Source: Streptomyces sp. NBC_01551 (GTDB lineage: Bacteria; Actinomycetota; Actinomycetes; Streptomycetales; Streptomycetaceae). From it: a stretch of DNA of 64,000 bases. The position numbers were made by a program, and so were the translations under genes. Of the stretch, positions 45,057 through 54,700 are shown one piece after another (the stretch's first letter is position 1; the number at the start of each line of letters is the position of its first letter). The stretch covers positions 5,297,501-5,361,500 of the forward strand of contig NZ_JAPEPX010000001.1 of the NCBI RefSeq assembly GCF_026339935.1, in the 5' to 3' direction. Below the pieces are notes generated by a model that had not been told where the DNA came from, searched no databases, and worked only from the letters and a program-made list of their open reading frames with translations.

Positions 45057-46700
45057 TCAACCCGTGATCCGCGCCCGTTCCACCACCGCGCCCAGGTCCA
45101 GGCTGTGCGGCAGCGTCCCGAACGCGGAGCCCCAGTCATGGCCCAGCCGCGACGCGCAGAACGCGTCCGCGACCGCCGGCGGGGCCCAGCGGACCAACAG
45201 CGACCCCTGTAGCACCAGGGCCATCCGCTCCACGACCCGGCGGGCCCTGGCCTGAATCCCCTCCAGGTCCGCGAGCTCCGTCAGCAGGTCCTTGATGGCC
45301 GAATCGAGCCGGTGATCGGCGCCGCGCGCCAGCCCGACCTCCTGTAGGAACGCGTTCAGCGCCAGCGGCTCCCGCTGGAGCGCCCGCAGCACGTCCAGCG
45401 CCTGCACGTTGCCCGAGCCCTCCCAGATGGAGTTCAGCGGGGATTCCCGCAGGAGTCTGGGCAGCCCCGACTCCTCGACGTAGCCGTTCCCGCCCAGACA
45501 CTCCAGGGCCTCGGCGACCATCGGCGTACAGCGCTTGGTCACCCAGTACTTCGCGGCGGGCACCGCGATGCGCAGGAAGGCCCGCTCCTGGTCGGTGTCC
45601 GCGTCGTAGGCCGCCGCGAGCCGCAGCGACAGCACCGTCGCCGCCTCCGACTCCAGGGCGAGATCGGCCAGCACGTTGCGCATCAGGGGCTGCTCGATGA
45701 GCGGTGCTCCGAAAGCAGAGCGGTGCTCCGCGTGGTGCACGGCCTGCGTCAGCGCCTGACGCATCTGCGCGGCCGAACCGATCGTGCAGTCCAGCCGGGT
45801 CGCCGCGACCATCCCGATGATGGTCCGCACCCCCCGGCCCTCCTCGCCCACCCGGCGGGCCCACGTCCGGTCGAACTCCACCTCGGCCGACGCGTTCGAG
45901 CGGTTGCCCAGCTTGTCCTTCAGCCGCTGGAGCGCGAAGACGTTGCGCGAGCCGTCCGGCAGCACCCGGGGCACCAGGAAGCAGGTCAGCCCGCCCGGGG
46001 CCTGCGCGAGCACCAGGAACCCGTCGCTCATCGGCGCCGAGCAGAACCACTTGTGCCCCGTCAGCAGGTACTCCCCGGGGGCGTCCAGCGCCGCCGCCGC
46101 CGTCGTGTTCGCCCGTACGTCGCTGCCGCCCTGCTTCTCCGTCATCCCCATGCCGAACAGCACGCCGGCCTTCGCGGCCGGCGGCCGCATCTCCCGCTCG
46201 TACAGGTGCGAGGTCAGCAGCGGCTCCCACTCCGAGGCCAGCTCCGGATCCACCCGCAGCGCCGGCACCGCCGCGTGCGTCATCGAGACGGGGCAGCCGT
46301 GCCCAGCCTCGGCCTGCGACCAGACGAAGAACCCCGCCGCGCGGCGCAGATGCCCGGCCGGCCGGCCCCAGGCGTCGGTGAGCCCGGCGCCGACCGCCTT
46401 CCCGAGGAGCCGGTGCCAGGCGGGGTGGAACTCGACCTCGTCGATCCGGTTGCCGTAGCGGTCGTGCGTCAGGAGTTTCGGAGGGTTCTCGTTCGCCTGC
46501 CGGGCCCACTCCTGGGCCTGCGACGAGCCCGCGGCACGCCCGAGGACGGTGAGCTCGTCCCGTACGGCGCCGAGGAGTTCGGGGGGCGCGTCCGCGAGGT
46601 GCCGCTCCACCCCCTCGGTGAGGACCCGGTCGCCGCTGAAGACGTCGTACGCCACCAGGGGCGGAGCCTGGTTGCCGACTGTGTGGGTGGTGGCTGCCAT
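45057..46700 (-). CDS. Acyl-CoA dehydrogenase, AidB-like
   Basis: 547 residues, long for an acyl-CoA dehydrogenase and typical of the AidB/isovaleryl group. FGMGMTEKQGGSDVRAN and GHKWFCSAPMSDGFLVLAQ hold the flavin- and substrate-binding core; the C-terminus VEESGLPRLLRESPLNSIWEGSGNV has the usual motif ahead of the catalytic region. It oxidises an acyl-CoA or protects DNA from alkylation in the AidB sense. ATG at 46700 is divergent from the BrkB gene at only 17 bp. Confidence 0.9.
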   Translation of the reverse strand: MAATTHTVGNQAPPLVAYDVFSGDRVLTEGVERHLADAPPELLGAVRDELTVLGRAAGSSQAQEWARQANENPPKLLTHDRYGNRIDEVEFHPAWHRLLGKAVGAGLTDAWGRPAGHLRRAAGFFVWSQAEAGHGCPVSMTHAAVPALRVDPELASEWEPLLTSHLYEREMRPPAAKAGVLFGMGMTEKQGGSDVRANTTAAAALDAPGEYLLTGHKWFCSAPMSDGFLVLAQAPGGLTCFLVPRVLPDGSRNVFALQRLKDKLGNRSNASAEVEFDRTWARRVGEEGRGVRTIIGMVAATRLDCTIGSAAQMRQALTQAVHHAEHRSAFGAPLIEQPLMRNVLADLALESEAATVLSLRLAAAYDADTDQERAFLRIAVPAAKYWVTKRCTPMVAEALECLGGNGYVEESGLPRLLRESPLNSIWEGSGNVQALDVLRALQREPLALNAFLQEVGLARGADHRLDSAIKDLLTELADLEGIQARARRVVERMALVLQGSLLVRWAPPAVADAFCASRLGHDWGSAFGTLPHSLDLGAVVERARITG

Positions 46701-46717
46701 GCGGATACCGTAAGGAC

Positions 46718-47833
46718 GTGCAGCCAGCAAAAGAAACACCCGAGCGGATCCCTGGGCGGCTCCACCGGGCACGTGCCCTCTACCGCAACGTCTCCAAGCG
46801 CAAAATGGCCTGGCTGCTGCTGAAAGACACCGTCAATTCGTGCATCGAGTACCGGATCCTCGGACTGGCGGCCGAGGCGGCGTTCTTCACGCTCCTGTCG
46901 CTGCCGCCGCTCTTCCTCGGCCTGCTGGGCCTGCTCGGGTACGTGGACGGCTGGACCGGAGGCACGTTCGTGGCCAGCATCGAGGAGAACATCCTCGGCG
47001 CGGTCGGCACCGTGCTGTCCGACCGGGGCGTCAACGACATCGCGAAACCGATGCTGGACGACGTCACCAGCCGCGGCCGCCCGGACCTGATCTCCCTCGG
47101 CTTCGCCTTCGCCCTGTGGTCCGGCTCGCGCGCCGTCAACGTCTTCATCGACACCATCACCGTCATGTACGGGCTCGACGGGCAGCGCGGGATCGTCAAG
47201 ACCCGGCTGCTGGCCTTCCTGCTGTACGTGATCGCGCTGGTGATCGGGTCGATCGTGCTGCCGCTGATGATCGCCGGCCCCGACGCGGTGGTCCGGCTGG
47301 TGCCCTGGAGCACGGAAGTGATCGCGGTGCTGTACTGGCCGACCGTCACCCTGCTGTCCATCGCCTTCCTCACCACGCTCTACCACGTGTCCGTGCCCGT
47401 GCGCTCGCCGTGGATCGAGGACGTCCCCGGCGCGCTCGTGGCGCTCGCCATGTGGGTGCTCGGCTCGTTCCTGCTGCGGATCTACCTGACCAACACCGTG
47501 GAGGGGCCGACGATCTACGGCTCGCTGGCCGCGCCGGTCGCCGTGCTGCTCTGGATCGGCATCTCGGCCTTCGCCGTGCTCGTCGGCGCCGCCGTGAACG
47601 CCGCGATCGACCGGGTCTGGCCGTCCGTGGCCACGGCCGCGGCGCGCGAGGCGAACGAGCGGGTCCGGGAGGCGGAGGCCGCCCAGCTGGTGGCCCGGGC
47701 CGCCGCGTGGCGGGCGCTCGCGGAAGGGGAGTCGGAGGACGACGAGGACGGCGGGATGCCCTCGGAGTTCCCCGAACGGTGGTCGAACTTCCTTCCCCCG
47801 GAGGACTACTCCTCCCGCCTGCGCAAGCACTGA
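46718..47833 (+). CDS. YihY/BrkB family membrane protein
   Basis: 371 residues with about six membrane segments. GLAAEAAFFTLLSLPPLFLG and the long middle segments ending VLLWIGISAFAVLVGAAVNAA are typical of the YihY/BrkB family (once misannotated as ribonuclease BN). Probably a transporter or permease-like protein of unknown cargo; the last 80 residues are polar, facing the cytoplasm, with an acidic stretch. GTG at 46718 with AAGGAC directly upstream. Divergent from the acyl-CoA dehydrogenase gene. Confidence 0.9.
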   Translation: MQPAKETPERIPGRLHRARALYRNVSKRKMAWLLLKDTVNSCIEYRILGLAAEAAFFTLLSLPPLFLGLLGLLGYVDGWTGGTFVASIEENILGAVGTVLSDRGVNDIAKPMLDDVTSRGRPDLISLGFAFALWSGSRAVNVFIDTITVMYGLDGQRGIVKTRLLAFLLYVIALVIGSIVLPLMIAGPDAVVRLVPWSTEVIAVLYWPTVTLLSIAFLTTLYHVSVPVRSPWIEDVPGALVALAMWVLGSFLLRIYLTNTVEGPTIYGSLAAPVAVLLWIGISAFAVLVGAAVNAAIDRVWPSVATAAAREANERVREAEAAQLVARAAAWRALAEGESEDDEDGGMPSEFPERWSNFLPPEDYSSRLRKH

Positions 47834-47903
47834 GGCCGGGGCGCGCGCGAGCCGCCGGAAAAAGAGTTGGCGGGCGCGCGAGGCCCCTTGGTACGGTGAG
47901 CAT

Positions 47904-47925
47904 GTTCCCGCCGGTCGGCGGGAAC
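47904..47925 (+). other. 5' leader hairpin upstream of the short ORF before rsgA
   Basis: Perfect 9-bp stem gttcccgcc/ggcgggaac with the 4-nt loop ggtc, about 36 nt before the ATG of the short ORF. TTGGCG ... TACGGT (19-bp spacing) upstream is a possible promoter, so the hairpin would be near the 5' end of the mRNA. Confidence 0.55.
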
Positions 47926-47961
47926 TGACGGCACGTGCATGACCCGGAGGTGAGTTCGTTG

Positions 47962-48033
47962 ATGACTGTCACTGCGCAGGGCGCTGCCCGCATCCAGAAG
48001 ACCATCAATGTCACTTCCGTGGTCTCCGGCTGA
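47962..48033 (+). CDS. Short upstream ORF before rsgA
   Basis: 23 residues, opening MTVTAQGAARIQKTINVTSV and ending VVSG. GGAGGTGA precedes the ATG by about 10 nt, and an in-frame GTG at 47950 is the alternative start. It ends 63 nt before rsgA, and a GC-rich hairpin (48047-48066) lies between. The Ala/Val/Thr-rich sequence is neither membrane-spanning nor recognised. It may be a leader peptide controlling rsgA translation or transcription. Confidence 0.5.
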   Translation: MTVTAQGAARIQKTINVTSVVSG

Positions 48034-48046
48034 TCCCAGAACTCTT

Positions 48047-48066
48047 CGCGCGCCGCCGAGCGCGCG
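48047..48066 (+). other. Hairpin between the short ORF and rsgA
   Basis: 7-bp GC stem cgcgcgc/gcgcgcg with a 6-nt loop, 13 nt after the short ORF stop codon. No T-run follows, so an anti-initiation or attenuation role is more likely than simple termination. Confidence 0.45.
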
Positions 48067-48096
48067 CTGCCGGGGCCACCCTGTGAAGGGTTCCCC

Positions 48097-49251
48097 TTGT
48101 CTTTCTCTTCTTTCCCGTCTTCGTCTTCCTCTTCGTCTGCGGCGTCTTCGTCCTCCGCGTCTTCGTCCTCCGCGTACGCGCCCGCCCTGGCCCCGTTCGG
48201 CTGGGACGAGGCGTGGGAGGCCGAGTTCGCCCCGTACACCGAGCAGGGCCTGGTTCCCGGCCGGGTGGTACGGGTGGACCGCGGCCAGTGCGACGTCATG
48301 ACCGCGGACGGCATCGTCCGCGCCGACACCGCCTTCGTCACCCCGCACGACCCGCTCCGCGTCATCTGCACCGGTGACTGGGCGGCGGTCGAGGCGGTCG
48401 GCAACCCCCGGTACGTGAAGACGTACCTGCCGCGCCGGACCGCGTTCGTACGGTCCACCTCCTCGCAGCGCTCCGAGGGGCAGATCCTGGCCGCCAACGT
48501 CGACCACGCGATCATCGCGGTCTCCCTGGCCGTCGAGCTGGACCTGGGCCGCATCGAGCGCTTCCTGGCGCTCGCCTGGGAATCCGGCGCGCAGCCGCTG
48601 GTCGTCCTGACCAAGGCGGACCTCGTCCCCGACCCGGTGACGCTCGCGCACCTGGTCCAGGACGTGGAGACCACCGCGCCGGGCGTCGACGTCCTCACCG
48701 TCTCCTCCCACACCGGGGAGGGCACGGACGTGCTGGCGGCGGTCGTCGCAGGCGGTACGAGCGTGCTGCTCGGCATCTCGGGCGCGGGCAAGTCCACGCT
48801 GGCGAACGCGTTGCTCGGCGCCGAGGTCATGGACGTCCGGGCCACGCGTGACGTGGACGGCAAGGGCCGCCACACCACGACCACCCGCAACCTGCTGGCG
48901 CTGCCCGGCGGGGGCGTCCTGATCGACACGCCGGGGCTGCGGGGGGTCGGCCTGTGGGACGCCGAGGCCGGGGTCGGGCAGGTCTTCTCGGAGATCGAGG
49001 AGTACGCCGCGCGGTGCCGGTTCCACGACTGCGCGCACGAGGCCGAGCCGGGGTGCGCGGTGCTGGCGGCGGTCGACTCCGGGGCACTGCCGGAGCGGCG
49101 GCTGGAGAGCTACCGCAAGCTGCTGCGGGAGAACCAGCGGATCGTCGCCAAGACGGACGCGAGGCTGCGGTCCGAGATCCGGAGGGACTGGCGCCTGAAG
49201 TCGGCGGAGGGCCGGGCCAATTACGCGGCGAAGCGCAGCGGCCGGGCGTGA
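48097..49251 (+). CDS. rsgA: Ribosome small-subunit-dependent GTPase A RsgA
   Basis: 384 residues. Circularly permuted GTPase: G4 LTKADL (about 180) comes before G1 GISGAGKSTLANAL (about 230) and G3 DTPGLRG. The C-terminal zinc site CRFHDCAHEAEPGC is intact. RsgA assists late 30S maturation. The start is TTG at 48097, the only TTG start seen here, with GAAGGG upstream. The first 27 residues are mostly Ser, from a TCT/TCG-rich DNA repeat. The upstream short ORF and hairpins may regulate it. Confidence 0.95.
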   Translation: MSFSSFPSSSSSSSAASSSSASSSSAYAPALAPFGWDEAWEAEFAPYTEQGLVPGRVVRVDRGQCDVMTADGIVRADTAFVTPHDPLRVICTGDWAAVEAVGNPRYVKTYLPRRTAFVRSTSSQRSEGQILAANVDHAIIAVSLAVELDLGRIERFLALAWESGAQPLVVLTKADLVPDPVTLAHLVQDVETTAPGVDVLTVSSHTGEGTDVLAAVVAGGTSVLLGISGAGKSTLANALLGAEVMDVRATRDVDGKGRHTTTTRNLLALPGGGVLIDTPGLRGVGLWDAEAGVGQVFSEIEEYAARCRFHDCAHEAEPGCAVLAAVDSGALPERRLESYRKLLRENQRIVAKTDARLRSEIRRDWRLKSAEGRANYAAKRSGRA

Positions 49252-49581
49252 CCCGTACCGATCCGGCTCCGCCGGCGTGCGAGGCGGGGCGCCGGCGTCA
49301 CTGACCGCCGGCCCCCGGCCCCGTTGCCGGGGGCCGGCCCCCGCACCCCTGGTCCTCAATCGCCGGACGGGCTGGGGGTGGCCGGGCGTGCTGGGTTCGG
49401 TGCGGCGCCGTTGCCGGGGGGCCGGCCCCCGGACCCCCGGTCCTCAAACGCCGGGCGGGCTGGATGGTGGCCGGGCGGCCCGGGGACGGTTGGGCGGGCT
49501 GGGGGCGGCCGGGTGGCCCGGGGATGGGCGGACGGGCTGAGGCGGTCGGGGCCTGGGGGTGGTCCGGCGGATCGGGTGGGG
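49252..49581. repeat. Intergenic Streptomyces-type repeats
   Basis: No gene is supported. Two near-identical units of about 65 bp start at 49323 and 49410; each contains ccggcccccg and then cctcaaNcgccggNcgggctgg. A similar element is present at 62724-62848, partly inverted. The units can form GC hairpins and look like the small dispersed repeats found at gene ends in Streptomyces, possibly transcription terminators. Confidence 0.7.
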
Positions 49582-49959
49582 TTAGGTGTTCAGGCCCCAG
49601 GTGATGACCTTTTCCGGGTGGATGCGGATGACCTCCGGGCTGAAGTGCGGGCCCAGGGTGTGCGGGCCCACTTCCAGCGTGGCGCGGCCGCGGATCTCCA
49701 GGCCCCTGACCCGCCACGGGCGGGTGCTCACGAGGTCGTCCACCACCAGCGCGAGCCGCGGGTTGCCCTGGAGGTTGCGCCACTTCTTCGTCGTGCCCAT
49801 GGCCAGGCCGCCCACCAGGACCGTCCCGTCGTCCTGCGGGAAGAACCCCACCGGGTTCGCCTGCGGCTGCCCGGCCGCGTCCACCGTCGCCAGCCGCCCC
49901 AGATGCTGCGACCCGAGGTACGCCAGCTCGGCCTCGCTGAAACCCTTGAACTCCGTCAT
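49582..49959 (-). CDS. PPOX-class flavin/F420-dependent oxidoreductase
   Basis: 125 residues of a split-barrel flavin-binding protein (pyridoxamine-phosphate oxidase fold): LGRLATVDAAGQPQANPVGFF and KKWRNLQGNPRLALVVDD, followed by a second beta pair. Actinobacterial proteins of this size usually bind F420 or FMN. Cytoplasmic, substrate unknown. ATG at 49959. Monocistronic; divergent from nothing close. Confidence 0.88.
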   Translation of the reverse strand: MTEFKGFSEAELAYLGSQHLGRLATVDAAGQPQANPVGFFPQDDGTVLVGGLAMGTTKKWRNLQGNPRLALVVDDLVSTRPWRVRGLEIRGRATLEVGPHTLGPHFSPEVIRIHPEKVITWGLNT

Positions 49960-50030
49960 ACGACCACCCTCGCAGCGCCGCAGGCCCCCCGCATCGGGCC
50001 CGCGGCCGAGCCGCGCCTAGGCCCTTGGCA

Positions 50031-50513
50031 CTACGTCGCCAGTACGGCTCCCAGCCACGCCGCCGCGACCATCAGGCACGCGAACAGCTCCACCAGCACG
50101 CTCGTGCCCACCGCCCGCATCACCGCCCGCACCGAGGCCCACGCCTCGCCCGAGGCGCCCAGGCGCAGTCGCTCGCACAGGTAGATGCCGCCCACGAACC
50201 CCGCCGCCGCGCCCACCACCGGCAGCACCACGAAACCCGCCAAAGCACCGACACCCGCGTACACCGCCATCCGGCGGGTCACCCCCACCCCCCGCAGCCG
50301 TCGCGGCGGCAGCAGCCACTTCACCACCTGGACCACCAGCAGCAGCGCCGTCGCCGAGACCAGCAGCGTCCACGCCACCGACGACCGCTCGTGCAGCGCC
50401 CACCACAGCAGCCCCGCCCACACCAGCCACGTCCCCGGTACGCCCGGCACCATCACCCCCACCACGCCGAGCAGCAGCACCAGCCCCACCAGGAGCAGCT
50501 GAGGCAGATCCAT
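50031..50513 (-). CDS. DUF456 family membrane protein
   Basis: 160 residues with three to four hydrophobic segments; the N-terminus LLLVGLVLLLGVVGVMVPGVPGTWLVWAG is typical of DUF456, with PGxPGT. Basic WLLPPRRLRGVGVTRR separates the membrane segments. Function unknown, inner membrane. It follows the LuxR-type regulator gene, only 24 bp away, so the two may be co-transcribed. Confidence 0.88.
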   Translation of the reverse strand: MDLPQLLLVGLVLLLGVVGVMVPGVPGTWLVWAGLLWWALHERSSVAWTLLVSATALLLVVQVVKWLLPPRRLRGVGVTRRMAVYAGVGALAGFVVLPVVGAAAGFVGGIYLCERLRLGASGEAWASVRAVMRAVGTSVLVELFACLMVAAAWLGAVLAT

Positions 50514-50537
50514 CTGCTCAGCGTGACCGACCGGGCG

Positions 50538-51524
50538 CTATCGGGCCACCCAGCCCCGCTCGTACGCGTACCAGCCCAGCTGGAGCCGCGTCGTCACCCC
50601 CGCCAGCTCCATCAGGCCCTTCACCCGCCGCTGCACCGTCCGCAGCCCCAGCTCCAGGTGCTTGGCCACGCTCGCGTCCGTCATCCCCGCCAGCAGGAGC
50701 GAGAGGATCTCCAGGTCCGTGGCGTCCGGACCGCCGTCCGACTCCTCCGGCGCCCCGGCGGAGCCCAGCCGCAGCGGCAGCGACTCCCGCCACACCGCCT
50801 CGAAGAGGCCCATCAGGGACTCCAGCAGCCCCGACGCGTGCACCACCAGCGCCGCCGGCTCCGCGCCCCGCGCCGTCAGCGGGACCATGGCCAGGCTGCG
50901 GTCCGCGATCACCAGCTTCGTCGGCACCTCGCCCGTCACCCGGATCCGCTCGCCCCGCGCCAGCGCGGTCGAGGCCTCCCGGATCCCGGTCGGCAGGGTC
51001 AGTACCTCGCGCTCGATCACCACCCGGTACTCGACGCCCCGTACCGAGGCACGCTCCTCCGCCTCGTTCTCCATCCCCGTCACCACCTGCGGCCGCCCGC
51101 TGACCAGCGCGCACACCTCCTGCGCCGCGCCCAGCTGGAGCTGGTGGAACCGGTGCGCCACCGCGCTCGCGCCCGTCACCACCTCCACCAGGTCGTGCAC
51201 CGCCGGCTCGGCCGCCTCCACCCGGTACTCCTGCGCCAGCAGCGCCGCCGCCAGCTCCGCCTGCTCCAGCTCGTGCCGCTGCTGGGTCAGCAGCGCCCCC
51301 AGCGCCACCCCCGGCGGGGCCGCCACCCACCGCCCCGGCCGGGCCGAGGACTGCGCCGCCAGGCCGTGCCGCTCCAGGTGCCGCAGCGCCCGCTCGGTCT
51401 GCGGCACCGGCAGCGTCAGCCGGTGCGCGAGGTCCGGGACCTCAGCCGCGCCCAACGCCACCAGCGCCCGGTACGCCGACTCCTGGCCCTCGTCCAGGCC
51501 TATCGCACCCAGCAACCCGCCCAC
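50538..51524 (-). CDS. Transcriptional regulator with TrmB-like N-terminus and LuxR-type HTH
   Basis: 328 residues (340 from the alternative GTG at 51560). An N-terminal winged helix resembling TrmB (GQESAYRALVALGAAEVPDLA) is followed by a phospholipase-D-like or sensor-like middle and a C-terminal LuxR/GerE HTH (DLEILSLLLAGMTDASVAKHLELGLRTVQ). It is divergent from the large secreted subtilisin gene; regulators of this type often sit next to secreted proteases in Streptomyces, so control of that protease is plausible. The signal is unknown. GGAAATGGG upstream supports the 51524 start weakly. Confidence 0.82.
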   Translation of the reverse strand: MGGLLGAIGLDEGQESAYRALVALGAAEVPDLAHRLTLPVPQTERALRHLERHGLAAQSSARPGRWVAAPPGVALGALLTQQRHELEQAELAAALLAQEYRVEAAEPAVHDLVEVVTGASAVAHRFHQLQLGAAQEVCALVSGRPQVVTGMENEAEERASVRGVEYRVVIEREVLTLPTGIREASTALARGERIRVTGEVPTKLVIADRSLAMVPLTARGAEPAALVVHASGLLESLMGLFEAVWRESLPLRLGSAGAPEESDGGPDATDLEILSLLLAGMTDASVAKHLELGLRTVQRRVKGLMELAGVTTRLQLGWYAYERGWVAR

Positions 51525-51713
51525 CCCATTTCCGCACGGCGCCTGGCGGGAAGCGGCCACGGCGCAAACCCGCCCCGGACATCATCGCCGCACCCACCGC
51601 CACTCTGCCAAGGTGACGCCACCGCAGCACCAACCACCGCAGGCCATAAGCCACTTACGCGGCGACTTCGCCGCGCAACGCAGGAGATGGCCGGAATTCA
51701 CCTGGGGAGAGCG

Positions 51714-54700
51714 ATGCGCCCGATATCGCGCACGGCACTGGGAGCGGCCATCGCGGCCGTCCTGGCCGTCACCGCCGTCGGCCCGTCCTCGGCACGGCCG
51801 AGCGACGACGGAGCGCCCGGAGCGGGGAACAGACCGCTCACCGGGAGCGAGTCCGCCGCCCGGCAGTCCGGCGCCCCCGTCACGGTGACCCTCGTGACCG
51901 GCGACCGGATCCTCGTCTCCACCGACGCCGCCGGCCGCAGCGCCGCCACCGCGATGCCGCGCGAGGACGGCTCCCAGCCGCTCGTGCAGACCCGCCAGTC
52001 CGGCGAGGACCTCTACGTCTACCCCGAAGGCGCCGTCACCGCGCTCGCCGCCGGGAAGGTCGACCGGGAGCTCTTCAACGTCACCGGCCTGATCCGGCAG
52101 GGCTACGACGACGCCCACGCCAAGAAGCTTCCGCTCATCGCGGTCTACGACGGCTCCGTGAACGTCGCGCGCAGCGCACCGCCCGCCCCGCGCGGCGCCG
52201 ACCGCTCCCGCACCCTCGCCTCCATCGGCGCCGTCGCGCTCGCCGCCGACAAGCAGCGGGCCGCCGCCTTCTGGGCGGACGTCACCGACACCCGCTCCCG
52301 CGCGGCCGGCGGCCTGAGGAAGCTGTGGCTCGACGGCAAGGTCCGGGCGAACCTGGAACGCTCGACCAAGCAGGTGAACGCCCCCGCCGCCTGGGCCGCC
52401 GGATACGACGGCAAGGGCACCAAGGTCGCCGTCCTCGACACCGGGACCGACCTCGAACACCCCGACCTCAAGGGCCGCGTCGCCGCCTCGGAGAACTTCA
52501 CCGACTCCGACACGGACGCCGACCGCCAGGGCCACGGCACCCACACCATCTCCACCGTCGGCGGCTCCGGCGCCGAGAGCGGCGGCGCCAAGAAGGGCGT
52601 CGCCCCCGGGGCCGGGCTGCTCAGCGGCAAGGTGCTGAACGACCAGGGCTACGGCCTCGACTCGTGGATCATCGCCGGCATGGAATGGGCCGTCGAGAGC
52701 AAGGCCGACGTGGTCTCCATGAGCCTCGGAGACCCCTCGCAGACGGCCTGCGACGACCCGATGTCCGCCGCCGCCGAACACCTCGCGCGCAGCACCGGCA
52801 CCCTGTTCGTCATCGCCGCCGGAAACTCCGGACCCGGCAACAACACGGTCTCCTCGCCCGGTTGCGCGCCCAGCGTGCTGACCGTCGGCGCCGTCGACCG
52901 TGACGACACCACCGCCCCCTTCTCCAGCCGCGGCCCCGCCGGACCCCAGCACACCCTCAAGCCCGAGATCGCCGCCCCCGGAGTCGGGATCTCCGCCGCC
53001 GCCATGGGCGGCCGCGGGGTGTACGCGTACCAGTCCATGAGCGGCACCTCGATGGCCACCCCGCACGTCGCGGGCGCCGCCGCCATCGTCAAGCAGCGCC
53101 ACCCCGACTGGACGGCGCAGCAGATCAAGGCCGCCCTCGTCGGCTCGGCCAACACCGCCGTCCCCGGTGACGTGCGCCAGACCGGCGGCGGCCGCCTCGA
53201 CGTGAAGGCGGCGATCGACACGGCCGTCATCGGCGCCCCCGCCGTGCAGGGCGGCACGTACCACTGGCCGCAGGAGCGCGGCGACCGCACCGGCGTCGAG
53301 ATCCCGTACACCAACACGGGCAGCCGGCCCGTCACCCTGGACCTCGCCGTCGAGAAGGTCACCGGCAACGACGGCTCGGCCGTCCGCAGCCGGATCGCCC
53401 GCCTGGAGCGACGCACCGTGACCGTCCCGGCCGGGGCCACCGTCAAGGTGCCGCTCGCCCTCGACCCGGCCGCCCGGCTGGAACGCTCCCAGTACGGGGA
53501 CGTCACCGGCCGCGTCGTCGCCACGGCGAACGGCGCGCGCGTCTCCACCCCCTTCTCCCTCTACGTGGAGCCGGAGACCGTCACCCTGCGCGTCAAGCTG
53601 ATCGACCGCTGGGGCAAGCCGGCCGCCGGACCCTCCTCCCTCGACGTGATCGGCACCGACGACGCCAGCGGCGAGCGCCGCTTCAACGAGGGCGCCGCCG
53701 ACCAGGTCTACCGGGTGCGCCCGGGCTCGTACTTCCTGTCCGCCTTCGTCGCCACCCTCGACGCGGGCGAGGGAGCCACGCTGTACGACTCCCTCACCTA
53801 CCTCGGCCGCCCGCAGCTGGAGGTCAGGAAGGACACGGTGGTCACGCTGGACGCCCGCAAGGCGGCCCGGCTCTCGATCGAGACCGAGCGGCCGACCGAG
53901 GCCCGCAACACCACCCTCGCCTTCGCCCGCCACTGGGACGACACCTGGCTGCACGCAGGCACGGCGGCGGGCGGTCGCACCATCCGCGGCTACTACGCCT
54001 CGGTCGAAGGCCGCGCGGACGACGGCGCGTTCGAGTTCGGCAGCTACTGGCGGGCCGCCGCGCCCCTGGTCTCCGAGCTGAAGGCCGCCGGCGGCGGCCC
54101 GGTGCTGCACCCGATCACCGCCTCCACCGGCAGCGACAACCTCGACGGAACCGGCAGCGCACCCCTGGTCGACGCGGGCGCCGGCACCGCCGAGGAACTG
54201 GCCGCGGCCGGTGCCAAGGGCGCGATCGTGCTGGTCAAGGCCGCGGACGACTCCTTGTACGAGGTCGCGAACCGCGCGAAGGGGGCCGGCGCCAAGGCCG
54301 TCCTCGCCCACCGCGACGCCCCCGGCCGCTGGGTCGGCTTCACCGGCTACGCGGGCGGCTCGCTCCCGGCGCTGACCGTCGACTCGGCCGAGGCGAAGGC
54401 CCTGCTGGAGCGGCTCGCGGGGGGCAAGGTCACGCTGGCCTGGAAGGCCGCCGCGAAGAGCCCGTACGTCTACAACCTGGCGCAGATCGAGCAGGGCCAG
54501 GTCCGGGGAGAGCGCACCTACCGGGTGCGCGACCGCGACCTCGGCGCGGCCGAGTCCACCTACCACGCCATGGGGGTCGGCGCCGACTTCATGGACCTGC
54601 CGGGCGCCTACCGGCCGCTCGGCAACGCCGTCTTCTTCGGCGGCCTCGACACCGTCGCGGTGCCGGGCAAGCGCACCGAGTACTACACGCCCGGCGACAC

